Below are positions 17,469 to 25,415 of a stretch of 64,000 bases of DNA, piece by piece. The notes under the pieces are model-generated. The model ran no database searches and was not told the DNA's origin. It saw only the letters and a list, made by a program, of their open reading frames with translations. This DNA is from Pleomorphovibrio marinus (lineage in GTDB: Bacteria; Bacteroidota; Bacteroidia; Cytophagales; Cyclobacteriaceae), in the NCBI RefSeq assembly GCF_003347495.1, contig NZ_QCXY01000004.1, positions 310,001 to 374,000 of the forward strand. Direction: 5' to 3'. Within the stretch, counting starts at the first letter, position 1. Each line of letters opens with the position of its first letter. A program made the translations under genes and the position numbers.

Positions 17469-18857
17469 TTACACTATTTTACCCGGATTAAGGATTCCCA
17501 AGGGATCCACCATTTGTTTTAAGGATTTCATCAATCTTATTTCCTCGGGAGATCGGGAATAATGAAGATAAGCTTTTTTATGCATACCTATACCATGCTC
17601 AGCCGATACTGACCCCCCGTAGGACTGGATAGGCGCATATACTACCTCATTGACCGCATTTATTGTTTCTTCCCCTTGCTTCGTTTTATCCACAATCAGG
17701 TGAATATTCCCATCTGCCATATGGCCGAAGACATAGCATTCCCTTACAAAAGGGAGTTTGTCGAGTGCCATAAGTACTCCCAGCACATACTCCTCAATCT
17801 GTCCTATAGGCAGACTGATGTCAAAATGTTGGTCATGTCGGCAAAGGGCCACCACATGGTCCATATGCTCCCTTAATTCCCATAATTGCTCTTGCTGGGC
17901 CGGAGAATCCGAGAGTGCGGCATCTGTAATCATTCCTTGATCCAAGGCATCCGAAAGTAAGTGCTCCAGGCGTTGCCTATCTTTTTCTTGGTCTGCTCCT
18001 GAGGTTTCCATAAGCACATAATAGGGGAATTCCGGAGCCAATGGTAGGTTATTGCCGAAAACTGCGGCTGCCATGGGACGATAAGTAACCTGCCAAAGCA
18101 CTTCGTAGGCAGAAAGGGTTCCTGCAAGGTTGGATTCCAGCCATTTGAGTGTCTTAACTACCCTATTGTAATCCTCAAAAGCAAGTAAGGCAGAATTTCG
18201 GCTTCTTGGCTTTTCAATAAGCTTCAGTACCGCTTTGGTGATTATTCCCAAGGTACCCTCTGCACCTATAAACAATTGCTTCAAGTCATAGCCAGTGTTG
18301 TCCTTTATTAGTTTTTTTAGGGAAGAAATAAGGGTACCATCGGCCAAAACCACCTCCAGTCCAAGAACCAAGTTTCTGGTCATTCCATATTTAAAGACCT
18401 TTAGGCCTCCAGCATTAGTAGAAATTGCCCCTCCAATTTGGGCTGAGCCCTTCGCACCAAAATTCAATGGGAACATTAAATTTTTGTTCCATGCAGCCTG
18501 TTGGACGTTTTCCAAAATGGCTCCAGCCTCCACTGTTAGCGTTCGGTTATCCTCGTCCAGTTCCAATATTCTGTTCATCCTTTCCAAGGAGATGACCACC
18601 TCCTTTTCGTTGGATTGGGTACTTCCCACCAAGTTGGTTAACCCTCCGTGCATGACCACAGGCTGTGCATAGTGGGTACAAATCTTCATGATTTGAATTA
18701 CCTCCTCCGTAGTGCGGGGCAATAGCAAGGCCTTAGCACGAAGGGGTTGATCCATTTCCCATATATGGGAATACCTTTCATTTAATGCTTCTCCCGTAAG
18801 GACTCCCTCAGTGCCCAATTGCCCCATAAAGGCCTCTAAAAGATTATCTTGACTCAT
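17469..18857 (-). CDS. FAD-binding oxidase, GlcD / D-lactate dehydrogenase type
   Basis: A 462-aa flavoenzyme. Residues 35-215 are the PCMH-type FAD-binding domain ([47 protein letters not shown]). The C-terminal FAD-oxidase domain ends with [15 protein letters not shown] and [11 protein letters not shown]. Family members oxidise 2-hydroxy acids such as glycolate, D-lactate or D-2-hydroxyglutarate. Notably the cytosolic GlcD partners (GlcE, GlcF) are absent, so it acts alone or with distant partners. With the LldP-type permease and malate synthase at 3782-7384, glycolate oxidation to glyoxylate would be a coherent route, though 10 kb separates the genes. It starts 34 bases after the stop of the upstream sulfatase. 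Confidence 0.88.
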   Translation of the reverse strand: MSQDNLLEAFMGQLGTEGVLTGEALNERYSHIWEMDQPLRAKALLLPRTTEEVIQIMKICTHYAQPVVMHGGLTNLVGSTQSNEKEVVISLERMNRILELDEDNRTLTVEAGAILENVQQAAWNKNLMFPLNFGAKGSAQIGGAISTNAGGLKVFKYGMTRNLVLGLEVVLADGTLISSLKKLIKDNTGYDLKQLFIGAEGTLGIITKAVLKLIEKPRSRNSALLAFEDYNRVVKTLKWLESNLAGTLSAYEVLWQVTYRPMAAAVFGNNLPLAPEFPYYVLMETSGADQEKDRQRLEHLLSDALDQGMITDAALSDSPAQQEQLWELREHMDHVVALCRHDQHFDISLPIGQIEEYVLGVLMALDKLPFVRECYVFGHMADGNIHLIVDKTKQGEETINAVNEVVYAPIQSYGGSVSAEHGIGMHKKAYLHYSRSPEEIRLMKSLKQMVDPLGILNPGKIV

Positions 18858-18891
18858 TTATCTACACTCCCAAAATTTAAAATCCCTCCTA

Positions 18892-20796
18892 TTATCGACG
18901 GGTATCTATAGCAACACCACAGTTGATCTGTGTCTGGTCCAGTGCCATACCGATAAACATGGGATAGCTCCAGCTTCTATACCTTTCCCAAATTTCCCCG
19001 CTATACTTTGGCATAATTTCGCCCTGAATCACAGGTAACAACGGCATGGCCTTTTCCTCCAACAAGCGGGTACTGATGGCCGCCTGCAATACCAAAGGTT
19101 CGTAATCGTCCTTTAATCCTTTTTCCAGTACTTTATAGGCCTTATCCAAATGAAAGGAATGCCGTATGCAAATTTCCGCTGCCTTGACGCCTACCGCGAG
19201 CGACTCGTCGTCCAGTAGTTTTAGCAAGTTGGCCTTTATCCCGGAAACTTCGTCACCATGAGCGTCTGCGGCAATTAATGCCCAAAACCTTACGGCACTA
19301 TCATGGTGATCAAAATAAGTTTGTAACTCAGAGGCTTCTTTAAACTTGCCCACGGCTTTGGCCCCAGCCAATATATCCCGATAATCCGCTTCCGAATATG
19401 CTCTCGCCATCTCATAAACAGAACTATTATCAGCAACTGCGCGGGTCATCATGTCTCCTTCGTTAAGTAAACCAGTATCTCTGTGCTTTACCATCCAATC
19501 GTCGAGTCGTTCTCCCAGGTTTTGTAGTAGGCTGGCGTGCCTCTCCTCTCCTATTAGGTTGGTGGTTTCGTGGGGATCCTCTTGCAGGTCAAAGAGTTGT
19601 TCCACAGGTTTTTTAGTATACATTTTTTGCGTTTCTTGAGGGAGTTGACCAAGATTCGCAAGGCGGTTGAATTCCTCATAGCTTCCTCCTTTATTGAAGA
19701 TTATTGCCTGCTGGAAATAGGGTAACTGAGGCATAAAGTGACGAACATAGAGATATCGTCCATCGAACACGGACCGGGAAACCTCATAGCAATCATCCGC
19801 CCGGTCACGATATCCAAAAATATAGGGGTTCTCTTCTGCTTCAGGGCCCAAAAAGTTTATGCCTTCCATCATTTCAGGGACTTCTGCCCCTGCAAGTCTT
19901 ATAACGGTTGGAGCAAAATCCACGAAACCCACCATTCGGTCCGAAACCTGCCCCTGTATATTCGATGCTAGTTCTTTGTATTTTTCAGGTACATGTAGGA
20001 TAAAAGGAATTTGCAAACCGGCATTATTCAACCAGCGTTTATGACCTGGAAGACCATGCCCATGGTCAGAAAACACAAATATAATGGTGTTGTCCAAAAG
20101 GTTGTCTTCTTCTAGTTGGTTCAGCAAGTCACCCACACCCTCATCAAATACAGCCAACAAATCGTACATATGGGCCCAGATCTGCCTCATTCTTGGGGAG
20201 TCCGGAATATAGGGAGGCAATTTTGCCTTTTCGGGATCACGCCTCTCGGCAAGCTGCTCCGTGTCAGAAGCCCTCAGAGCATTGGTGGGCCCTTCATGGG
20301 TGATCATAAAGTTAAATACTGAAAAGAAAGGTTGGCCTTCGGGTCCATTTCTCCAATGGGCCTCGCTGCTGCTCTCATCCCACCTTCCTTCATGGCTAAA
20401 GTTGTAATCTGTTTTCACATTATTAGAGGTGTAATAGCCTGCGTCTCGCAAGATCTCTGGAAGGATGCGCATGGATGAAGGTACCGGAATTTCTGATCTC
20501 AGGTGTTGTGTCCCAAGGCTAACGGCATATTGACCAGAAATGAGCGTGGAGCGGGCAGGAGCACATATTGGGGCGTTTGAATAGGCTCTGGTAAACCTGA
20601 TACTACTTTCTGCTAGTTTGTCAATATTTGGAGTGCTTGCGTAATCGTCACCGTAGCAACCATAAATGGGGCTGAGGTCCTCATGAGAAATCCACAAAAT
20701 GTTTGGAGGAGGCAGCTCCTCATAGGAGGGTGAACAGGAAAAACCTAGGCTGATGCATACTACAACTATAAAAAATCTCATTGGGGCTTTGGTCAT
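18892..20796 (-). CDS. Cys-type sulfatase (N-sulfoglucosamine sulfohydrolase-like) with HEAT-like tail
   Basis: A 634-aa lipoprotein (lipobox ending Cys21, LGFSC). The catalytic part has ILWISHEDLSPIYGCYG, with the first Asp of the usual DD replaced by His-Glu-Asp spacing, the formylglycine site CAPAR at 78-82, KTDYNF near 133, and FVFSDHGHGLPGHKRWL near 245-260, the typical signature of heparan N-sulfatase-like S1_8 enzymes. After about residue 440 comes an alpha-helical segment with repeats such as AVRFWALIAAD, IKANLLKLLDDESLAVGVKAAE and LVLQAAIS, resembling HEAT repeats. It would remove sulfate from glycan substrates outside the cytoplasm; the tail may bind substrate or a partner. It is upstream of the FAD oxidase (34-base gap). 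Confidence 0.9.
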   Translation of the reverse strand: MTKAPMRFFIVVVCISLGFSCSPSYEELPPPNILWISHEDLSPIYGCYGDDYASTPNIDKLAESSIRFTRAYSNAPICAPARSTLISGQYAVSLGTQHLRSEIPVPSSMRILPEILRDAGYYTSNNVKTDYNFSHEGRWDESSSEAHWRNGPEGQPFFSVFNFMITHEGPTNALRASDTEQLAERRDPEKAKLPPYIPDSPRMRQIWAHMYDLLAVFDEGVGDLLNQLEEDNLLDNTIIFVFSDHGHGLPGHKRWLNNAGLQIPFILHVPEKYKELASNIQGQVSDRMVGFVDFAPTVIRLAGAEVPEMMEGINFLGPEAEENPYIFGYRDRADDCYEVSRSVFDGRYLYVRHFMPQLPYFQQAIIFNKGGSYEEFNRLANLGQLPQETQKMYTKKPVEQLFDLQEDPHETTNLIGEERHASLLQNLGERLDDWMVKHRDTGLLNEGDMMTRAVADNSSVYEMARAYSEADYRDILAGAKAVGKFKEASELQTYFDHHDSAVRFWALIAADAHGDEVSGIKANLLKLLDDESLAVGVKAAEICIRHSFHLDKAYKVLEKGLKDDYEPLVLQAAISTRLLEEKAMPLLPVIQGEIMPKYSGEIWERYRSWSYPMFIGMALDQTQINCGVAIDTRR

Positions 20797-20914
20797 GGGT
20801 GATGGGTTATGAGTTATGGGTTGGATTGTTGGGTTTTTTGTATTGAGGTTAATATTGCGGACTTGAGCATTTTAAGGATGGAATTGGCTTTACAAACAAG
20901 GTCATTGAATTCGA

Positions 20915-20946
20915 TTTCATATGATTATAATTTCATATGATTATAA
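20915..20946. repeat. 16-bp tandem direct repeat
   Basis: The unit tttcatatgattataa occurs twice in direct tandem (20915-20930 and 20931-20946) in the 201-base gap between the sulfatase and the NTF2-like gene. The same gap, nearer the sulfatase start (about 20793-20835), has a low-complexity run of ATGGGTTATG-like units. Nothing else is recognisable in the gap. The tandem copy is probably replication slippage, but each unit contains an internal catatg palindrome. Confidence 0.7.
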
Positions 20947-20997
20947 TTTGTTTTTTAAAGGCCATCTTTAAGCATACTTTTAATTTTCTTTAAAATC

Positions 20998-21426
20998 CTA
21001 TTCCATTTTAAAGGACTGCCAACTGACCATCTTCCACTTCCCGTCCAATTTGACATACACATTGGTATACCGGAGTTGAAGGTTGTTGGGTGAGCCATCC
21101 TCGTGCTTTCGATGATAGGTACATTCTGCATTGATGATGGCCGTATTATCATACATACGTACCCTTGATTCCGCAATGGTGATATCATCATAATGCCTTT
21201 CACCCGCAGCAATTGGTGCGATAAAGCTTGCCTTATCGTCGACTTCTCCATTGGAATGAATATAATGAAGGTCATCACTGATCACCGCCTCCAAAAATTC
21301 CACGTCCCGTTCTACCATGGCCTGGAAGCGTTGCTTTTCCAAGTCCAATACTACGGAGGATTCGTCTGGGTGAGATGTGCAGGCCAGCATAAGAAACAGG
21401 ATAAGCCCACTGAAACTTTTGTACAT
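20998..21426 (-). CDS. NTF2-like (DUF4440/SnoaL-like) lipoprotein
   Basis: The ATG at 21426 is preferred because it gives MYKSFSGLILFLMLACTS, a short lipoprotein signal with Cys16; an upstream start at 21456 would place ten extra residues before it. The mature domain is a cone-shaped NTF2 fold: VVLDLEKQRFQAMVERDVEFLEAVISDDLHYIHSNGEV, YDDITIAESRVRMYDNTAIINAE, then LRYTNVYVKLDGKWKMVSWQ. These small domains often act as isomerases, dehydratases or ligand carriers; this one has a conserved His pair near the pocket but no assignable reaction. It is the gene between the CapA-like gene and the N-sulfatase on the same strand. Confidence 0.8.
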   Translation of the reverse strand: MYKSFSGLILFLMLACTSHPDESSVVLDLEKQRFQAMVERDVEFLEAVISDDLHYIHSNGEVDDKASFIAPIAAGERHYDDITIAESRVRMYDNTAIINAECTYHRKHEDGSPNNLQLRYTNVYVKLDGKWKMVSWQSFKME

Positions 21427-21491
21427 AACGGTCAGGTATTTTGGGTTAATCAACACTAAAACTACAAAAAAATATCGAAGAATACTGACAG

Positions 21492-22655
21492 CTATTCGAG
21501 ACCATCAATGTTTATTGTCTTCCCAATCAACCTCAGCGGGGTATCCTCACTTATCTCCTTAACCTTTTCAAACAGCTCAGCTCCAAGACCTTCATTGGGA
21601 TCAAGTAATACCGCCCAGTTATCCTGATCCCGAATTAAGGGCACAAATTCAACACCTTCTACTTTTTTGTTTTTGACAAGAACCCGAACCAACAGTCCCT
21701 CCCTGGAATAGGTCAACTTCCACCAGTCGAATACAGCGTTGCCGACACTCAAAAATAAGGGTTTGCCCTTCCATATTTCAATCGGTTGAAGGACATGGGG
21801 GCCGTGGCCCATCACAAGATCAGCTCCGGCATCTATCGCAGCTCTGCCAAGGGTTCTTTGGTATTGGGCTACCTCTTCAGAGTTTGAAACACCCCAGTGA
21901 AAGGAAATAATGGCGACATCCACTTTTTCCTTTAAAGCTCGGATATCCTCCTCCATTCTTTTCAGTGCCATTTCGTCAGGAATAGTGACGATGATGGGGG
22001 GTTGCCCCGGTTTGTCCAAGACCTGTTTAGGAGGCTGGTAATAGGTATGCACCTTTAGTGCGGCTATTCCTGGTTCTTCCTCAGTGGCGGCATGGCCGTA
22101 GGGCCAATACAGGGTACTGTATTGGATAAAACCAACCTTGGTACCTTTCTTGTCAAAAATAATAGGCCTGTGCGCCTCCTCTTGGTTTATTCCACCGCCC
22201 GTATAGCCTATTCCCACAGAATCCAGCACCTCAAGGCTTCTTAGGAGTGAAAATGCAGGATAGGTGACGTTATTGGCAACTCCTACCCCATCAATTCCCG
22301 CATCCACTAGTGCACTTACTTGTTCAACATCCGAATGGGTCCACAATTTTTTATGCGGTATGATGGGGTTTATGGTGTCCCCCTTACCAGAAAATGGGCC
22401 TTCCAAGTTGAGAAAGCGCAAATCTCCTTGTTTAAGGGTGGGCAAAAGGTAGGTGAACGCTTCCACTGGATTTTCCCTGTCCTGAATATTGGTGTCCCCC
22501 ATCAGGAATATAACAAGATCAGCCTCCTGAGCTTGAGTTTTCCAATCCCATCCCACCTCATTTTGCCGATAAACCTCCTTATCAGGTGTTTGCCCATTAA
22601 GTAGTGTGGCATGCAGCAAGCAAACTACCAGGGATATAAAACCTTTTGAAATCAT
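21492..22655 (-). CDS. CapA family (PGA capsule/ metallophosphatase-like) exported protein
   Basis: A 387-aa protein with a Sec signal (MISKGFISLVVCLLHATLLNG). The calcineurin-like CapA fold is readable: IFLMGDTNIQDREN near 50, LRFLNLEGPFS near 80, DGVGVANNVTYPAF near 120, VAIISFHWGVSN near 250 and DLVMGHGPHVLQPIE near 280. CapA proteins are known from poly-gamma-glutamate export and related cell-wall processes; the fold is metal-dependent. Its start overlaps the stop of the upstream Tat-exported gene by four bases (22652-22655), so it is translationally coupled to the paralogue pair upstream and probably works with them. The substrate is unknown. Confidence 0.8.
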   Translation of the reverse strand: MISKGFISLVVCLLHATLLNGQTPDKEVYRQNEVGWDWKTQAQEADLVIFLMGDTNIQDRENPVEAFTYLLPTLKQGDLRFLNLEGPFSGKGDTINPIIPHKKLWTHSDVEQVSALVDAGIDGVGVANNVTYPAFSLLRSLEVLDSVGIGYTGGGINQEEAHRPIIFDKKGTKVGFIQYSTLYWPYGHAATEEEPGIAALKVHTYYQPPKQVLDKPGQPPIIVTIPDEMALKRMEEDIRALKEKVDVAIISFHWGVSNSEEVAQYQRTLGRAAIDAGADLVMGHGPHVLQPIEIWKGKPLFLSVGNAVFDWWKLTYSREGLLVRVLVKNKKVEGVEFVPLIRDQDNWAVLLDPNEGLGAELFEKVKEISEDTPLRLIGKTINIDGLE

Positions 22656-23632
22656 AGCTTACTCATCCACTTTTCCAAGGATTGCCCTCCAGAAAGGTAC
22701 GCATTCATTTCTTTAAGGGTACTATACCCCATGGCTAATGCGCTTCCGAAAGCACTACCATCTTTTGAGCCTTCTATCAACCTTTCTGCTTCCTTTGGGC
22801 TCAACTCACTAATTTTTGAAAAATAGGAAACTCGCTGAACGATAGGCTCTTTACCATCGATAAAATTCGGGGAATTAATGTATTTTTCCTGTTTACTTGG
22901 ATCCGGTTGCGCAATTGCCTTAGCCAATTCTCCAAAATAGGTATCCGTTTGCTCTCTCCATTTCGCAGTCTTGTTTACCCATCCGGCCCCATCCTCGTCA
23001 TCCGGCATTATGGTATGAAAGCGTACAAATGTCCTGGGCAACATTTCCCTGAATAGGGAGTGGAGTGCTTCCTGATCTGCCTTGTCCATTTCTTTTCCGG
23101 AAGTCAGGTATTCCCTGATTACAGTACCATCTTGATATATTTTATTCTCCAAATTGCCTGAGGGACTCTTTTGGTCAAAGGTATTTGCCTTCTGCAGTTC
23201 CTTCGTAACAGCTTGGTGACAGAGTGCTCCAGCCATCAGCGCCATGCGTTGGGCATCCATTTGGGACTGTGCTCCGGAATTCCATTTTTCCTTTGTTTTT
23301 TCCAGGGAACTCAGTATCTCCTCCAGTCCATAGGGCACCAATCCACCCAGCCGAAAGCTGTTTCCGGGCACAATAAAGCGGATGTCTGGGCTGATGCAAT
23401 GCTTTAGTGAGGCCTGTATAAATCCACTCCCCAACCCCAGCCGGGAAACACAGTCCATCAAGACCAGTGGGGTAAGGTAATTGTGCGAGGTATCCGGCCA
23501 ATTTTCATTGGGGAGTTGGGACTTGCCAAAGGCAAAAGGAGGCAACATAAAGGCAGAAGCCAGCAGTGCACTTAGTTTCATAAATTCCCTTCTCTTAAGT
23601 TGGGAATTAGGTTGATATATGGGAGTAATCAT
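22652..23632 (-). CDS. Tat-exported protein of unknown function, paralogue of the downstream-strand neighbour
   Basis: A 326-aa protein with a twin-arginine-type signal (LKRREFMKLSALLASAF, residues 12-28). The rest is alpha-helical and aligns by eye with the product of 23645-24562: SPDIRFIVPGNSFR here versus EPDAGLMASGARGNH there, MAGALCHQAVTKE versus AIGWLAHRAIDIE, VRFHTIMPDDED versus YHSFHENSSSLED, and SAFGSALAMGYSTLKE versus SSYALGLGNSFRNIKA. The pattern resembles the zinc-dependent phospholipase C fold, but in this copy several His residues of the partner are missing, so it may be a catalytically reduced, exported form. It starts 13 bases downstream of the partner gene and overlaps capA by four bases. 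Confidence 0.6.
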   Translation of the reverse strand: MITPIYQPNSQLKRREFMKLSALLASAFMLPPFAFGKSQLPNENWPDTSHNYLTPLVLMDCVSRLGLGSGFIQASLKHCISPDIRFIVPGNSFRLGGLVPYGLEEILSSLEKTKEKWNSGAQSQMDAQRMALMAGALCHQAVTKELQKANTFDQKSPSGNLENKIYQDGTVIREYLTSGKEMDKADQEALHSLFREMLPRTFVRFHTIMPDDEDGAGWVNKTAKWREQTDTYFGELAKAIAQPDPSKQEKYINSPNFIDGKEPIVQRVSYFSKISELSPKEAERLIEGSKDGSAFGSALAMGYSTLKEMNAYLSGGQSLEKWMSKL

Positions 23633-23644
23633 ATGGGTTTTGGG

Positions 23645-24562
23645 TTAAAATCTATGAATCTGGTCCACCTTTGCGATATCATATACGCTGTCTTTGTCCA
23701 GTTTTCCGGAAAAGAAATCACTGGCGGCCTTGATATTCCGGAAGCTGTTTCCCAATCCTAAGGCATAGGAACTTTGCTGGTCGGATTTTTCAACTGCTTC
23801 TATAAGAGAAATATCCGTTTTGCCGTGATTTTGAAGATCTCGCGCTAATCGGATGATATCATCCTTCTCATTGTAAAAGTTAAGATCCTCGATGTAAGCT
23901 TTCCTCTTTTTGGGATCCAGGTTTTGATAGGCCTCAATATAAGTTTCAAGGTTTTCACTAAGCTTTTGGTAATGGTTGGGAAACTCGTCCAGCCAGTCTT
24001 CCAAAGAAGAGGAGTTTTCATGAAAACTATGATAGGCCATAAGGTTTTGCTGCACCATGGAAACGGCAAGACTTTCCACATAGTTAACATGGAGCAAGTG
24101 AGCGGCCGGGTGCTTATCCATATGGGGGCTTAGGGTGGCTTCAGAGAGGTATACCCTGGGGGAAACCGACTTATTTTTGCCTCCTTGGTACACCTTGGCA
24201 AAGGTGACGGCATCCTGGTAAATGTCCTGTTCGTCTTTGGAAAACCTGGGCCGGTAGATGGTGTCTTCATCAAGTTGCCTGGATTTTACCTCAATGTCTA
24301 TGGCTCTATGGGCCAGCCAACCTATGGCGGCGGCAACACGAGCCTCGGTGCCATCCCCCTCTTTGCGGATTGGCCAACTTTGTATTGCCTGCTCAATAAA
24401 GGGCACTGCATGGATATGGTTTCCTCTGGCCCCGGAGGCCATCAAACCGGCATCCGGTTCGTTTTGAAGGCTTATCTTGAAAGCCTCATGGATTTCATCG
24501 GAGTACTGTATGATCCGGTACATATCATCATAGACAGCGATGTGGGTAAGGTGTTCGGACAT
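23645..24562 (-). CDS. Zinc-dependent phospholipase C-like protein of unknown function
   Basis: A 305-aa helical protein without a signal peptide. The order of possible metal ligands, HLTHIAVYDD at the N-terminus, EPDAGLMASGARGNHIH near 35-52, GWLAHRAIDIEV near 80-91, and His-rich segments SPHMDKHPAAHLLH near 145-158 and MAYHSFHEN near 175, resembles zinc-dependent phospholipase C/S1-P1 type folds where His and Asp from several helices bind three zinc ions. I give this as a fold guess, not an activity. It is the first gene of an operon with its exported paralogue (13-base gap) and CapA. A hairpin at 24604-24630 lies just upstream. Confidence 0.5.
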   Translation of the reverse strand: MSEHLTHIAVYDDMYRIIQYSDEIHEAFKISLQNEPDAGLMASGARGNHIHAVPFIEQAIQSWPIRKEGDGTEARVAAAIGWLAHRAIDIEVKSRQLDEDTIYRPRFSKDEQDIYQDAVTFAKVYQGGKNKSVSPRVYLSEATLSPHMDKHPAAHLLHVNYVESLAVSMVQQNLMAYHSFHENSSSLEDWLDEFPNHYQKLSENLETYIEAYQNLDPKKRKAYIEDLNFYNEKDDIIRLARDLQNHGKTDISLIEAVEKSDQQSSYALGLGNSFRNIKAASDFFSGKLDKDSVYDIAKVDQIHRF

Positions 24563-24603
24563 GGGTTATATAATTTTGACTATCTCAATATTACTGATTA
24601 ATG

Positions 24604-24630
24604 AAGTCCCCAACTAATTGCCGGGGACTT
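24604..24630. terminator. Hairpin upstream of the paralogue operon
   Basis: AAGTCCCC (24604-24611) pairs perfectly with GGGGACTT (24623-24630) around an 11-base loop. It lies 42-68 bases upstream of the 24562 start and downstream of the sigma-like/small membrane gene on the same strand. It could end transcription of that upstream unit or be a leader hairpin. No long U-run follows in either direction, so terminator strength would be modest. Confidence 0.4.
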
Positions 24631-24655
24631 TTAGATGATAATTTTAGGTGTTTAA

Positions 24656-24835
24656 TTGTTAATCAATAAGACTATATGGGGTGTGGAGCCAACCCGAGAA
24701 ACTTTTCCAAATTCCCTGACATATGTAATAGAGGAAGATGAAATTCAAATTTATTACAGTGCCATCTCCAAGGTTAATCCTAGACTTCTGCCCTGGGGAT
24801 TTTTCCTAACCACCCATGCCTCTCTTAATTCATGA
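24656..24835 (+). pseudogene. Probable C-terminal relic of a decayed gene
   Basis: An open stretch of 59 codons in the plus frame, with no ATG start (first codon TTG), reads like real protein: WGVEPTRETFPNS, then TYVIEEDEIQIYYS, then RLLPWGFFLTTHASL and a stop at 24833-24835. The EEDEIQIYY motif resembles the late strands of beta-propeller glycoside hydrolases (GH43/GH130-like), which often end in YYGAAD-like motifs, but the piece is too short for assignment. It ends directly against the stop of the minus-strand small membrane ORF (24830-24832). I interpret it as the tail of a deleted gene; a small TTG-started gene is the alternative. Confidence 0.35.
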
Positions 24836-24946
24836 CTCCCTTCTTTTTAAGAGTTCAACATTGTCGTTCGAAAATATCCAAATGACAGCAATGAAAACCA
24901 CTAATACTCCCAATGCTGCTAACATAGGAACATGAGACTTTCGCAT
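24830..24946 (-). CDS. 38-aa single-helix membrane ORF, possibly the frameshifted tail of the sigma-like gene
   Basis: From the ATG at 24944-24946 the minus strand encodes MRKSHVPMLAALGVLVVFIA followed by VIWIFSNDNVELLKRRES, a clear single transmembrane helix with a basic N-terminus and a charged tail. It begins 19 bases after the stop of the sigma-like gene. The same reading frame remains open upstream through a basic, Ser-rich linker (KKRYSSSYTFT) right to the A10 run at 24983-24992 of the sigma-like gene, so loss of one A would fuse both into a 153-aa protein. It may therefore be an independent small gene or the membrane anchor of the upstream gene. Confidence 0.45.
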   Translation of the reverse strand: MRKSHVPMLAALGVLVVFIAVIWIFSNDNVELLKRRES

Positions 24947-24965
24947 TGTGAAAGTGTAAGAACTG

Positions 24966-25292
24966 CTATACCTTTTCTTGGATTTTTTTTTTGGGAACCC
25001 TATCATTGGAGCCCCCTTGTATTTGGCTCATTTTCTTAACTAAATCCCATTTAAAGGCTTTTAAAAGGTAAAATTTTATGGAATCTTTTACCTTAAGCTT
25101 TTTCCTTCTGTACCAAACATAAAAAAACACATCATGAATACTATCCTCTATCATCGTCCTTTCCTTACATAGTCTCTGCCCATATCGATACAAGTCCTCC
25201 GAATAGTTAGTATAAACATATTCAAAAGCACGTTCATCACCAGATACTATTTTATCCCACAAGGTGAGATCATCAAGGTTGGATAAATCCAT
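24966..25292 (-). CDS. ECF sigma-like protein with region 2 only (truncated)
   Basis: A 108-aa product matching the first half of an ECF sigma factor. LTLWDKIVSGDERAFEYVYT is region 2.1, then LYRYGQRLCKER, then EDSIHDVFFYVWYRRKKL (region 2.2-2.3), and IKFYLLKAFKWDLVKK (2.4-like). Region 4, needed for -35 recognition, is absent: the frame enters an A10 run (24983-24992 on the plus strand as T10) and stops eight codons later. A one-base slip in the run would open the frame into a linker and membrane helix instead of region 4. It may be a decayed sigma factor or a membrane-tethered region-2 protein. Full-length ECF factors are about 170-200 aa. No anti-sigma gene lies next to it. Confidence 0.65.
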   Translation of the reverse strand: MDLSNLDDLTLWDKIVSGDERAFEYVYTNYSEDLYRYGQRLCKERTMIEDSIHDVFFYVWYRRKKLKVKDSIKFYLLKAFKWDLVKKMSQIQGGSNDRVPKKKIQEKV

Positions 25293-25355
25293 GATTCAGG
25301 TTAGTTTGAGTAACAGTTGGTTAAATAACAGAATTTTATGTTTTTGTTCAAAGAT

Positions 25356-25386
25356 TTTGTGGGATTTAATTCATATTTTAACTTTG
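25356..25386 (+). promoter_or_regulatory. Bacteroidota-type promoter for the cupin/aldo-keto reductase operon
   Basis: TTTG (25356-25359) is followed after 19 bases by TAACTTTG (25379-25386), a full match to the Bacteroidota consensus TTTG-N19-TAnnTTTG. Transcription would start about 6-8 bases later, leaving a leader of roughly 20-25 bases before the ATG at 25416. This decides the cupin start: an upstream in-frame ATG at 25338 precedes the promoter. Confidence 0.7.
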
Positions 25387-25415
25387 AAAATATACTAACC
25401 GAAACCCCTTTAGAG

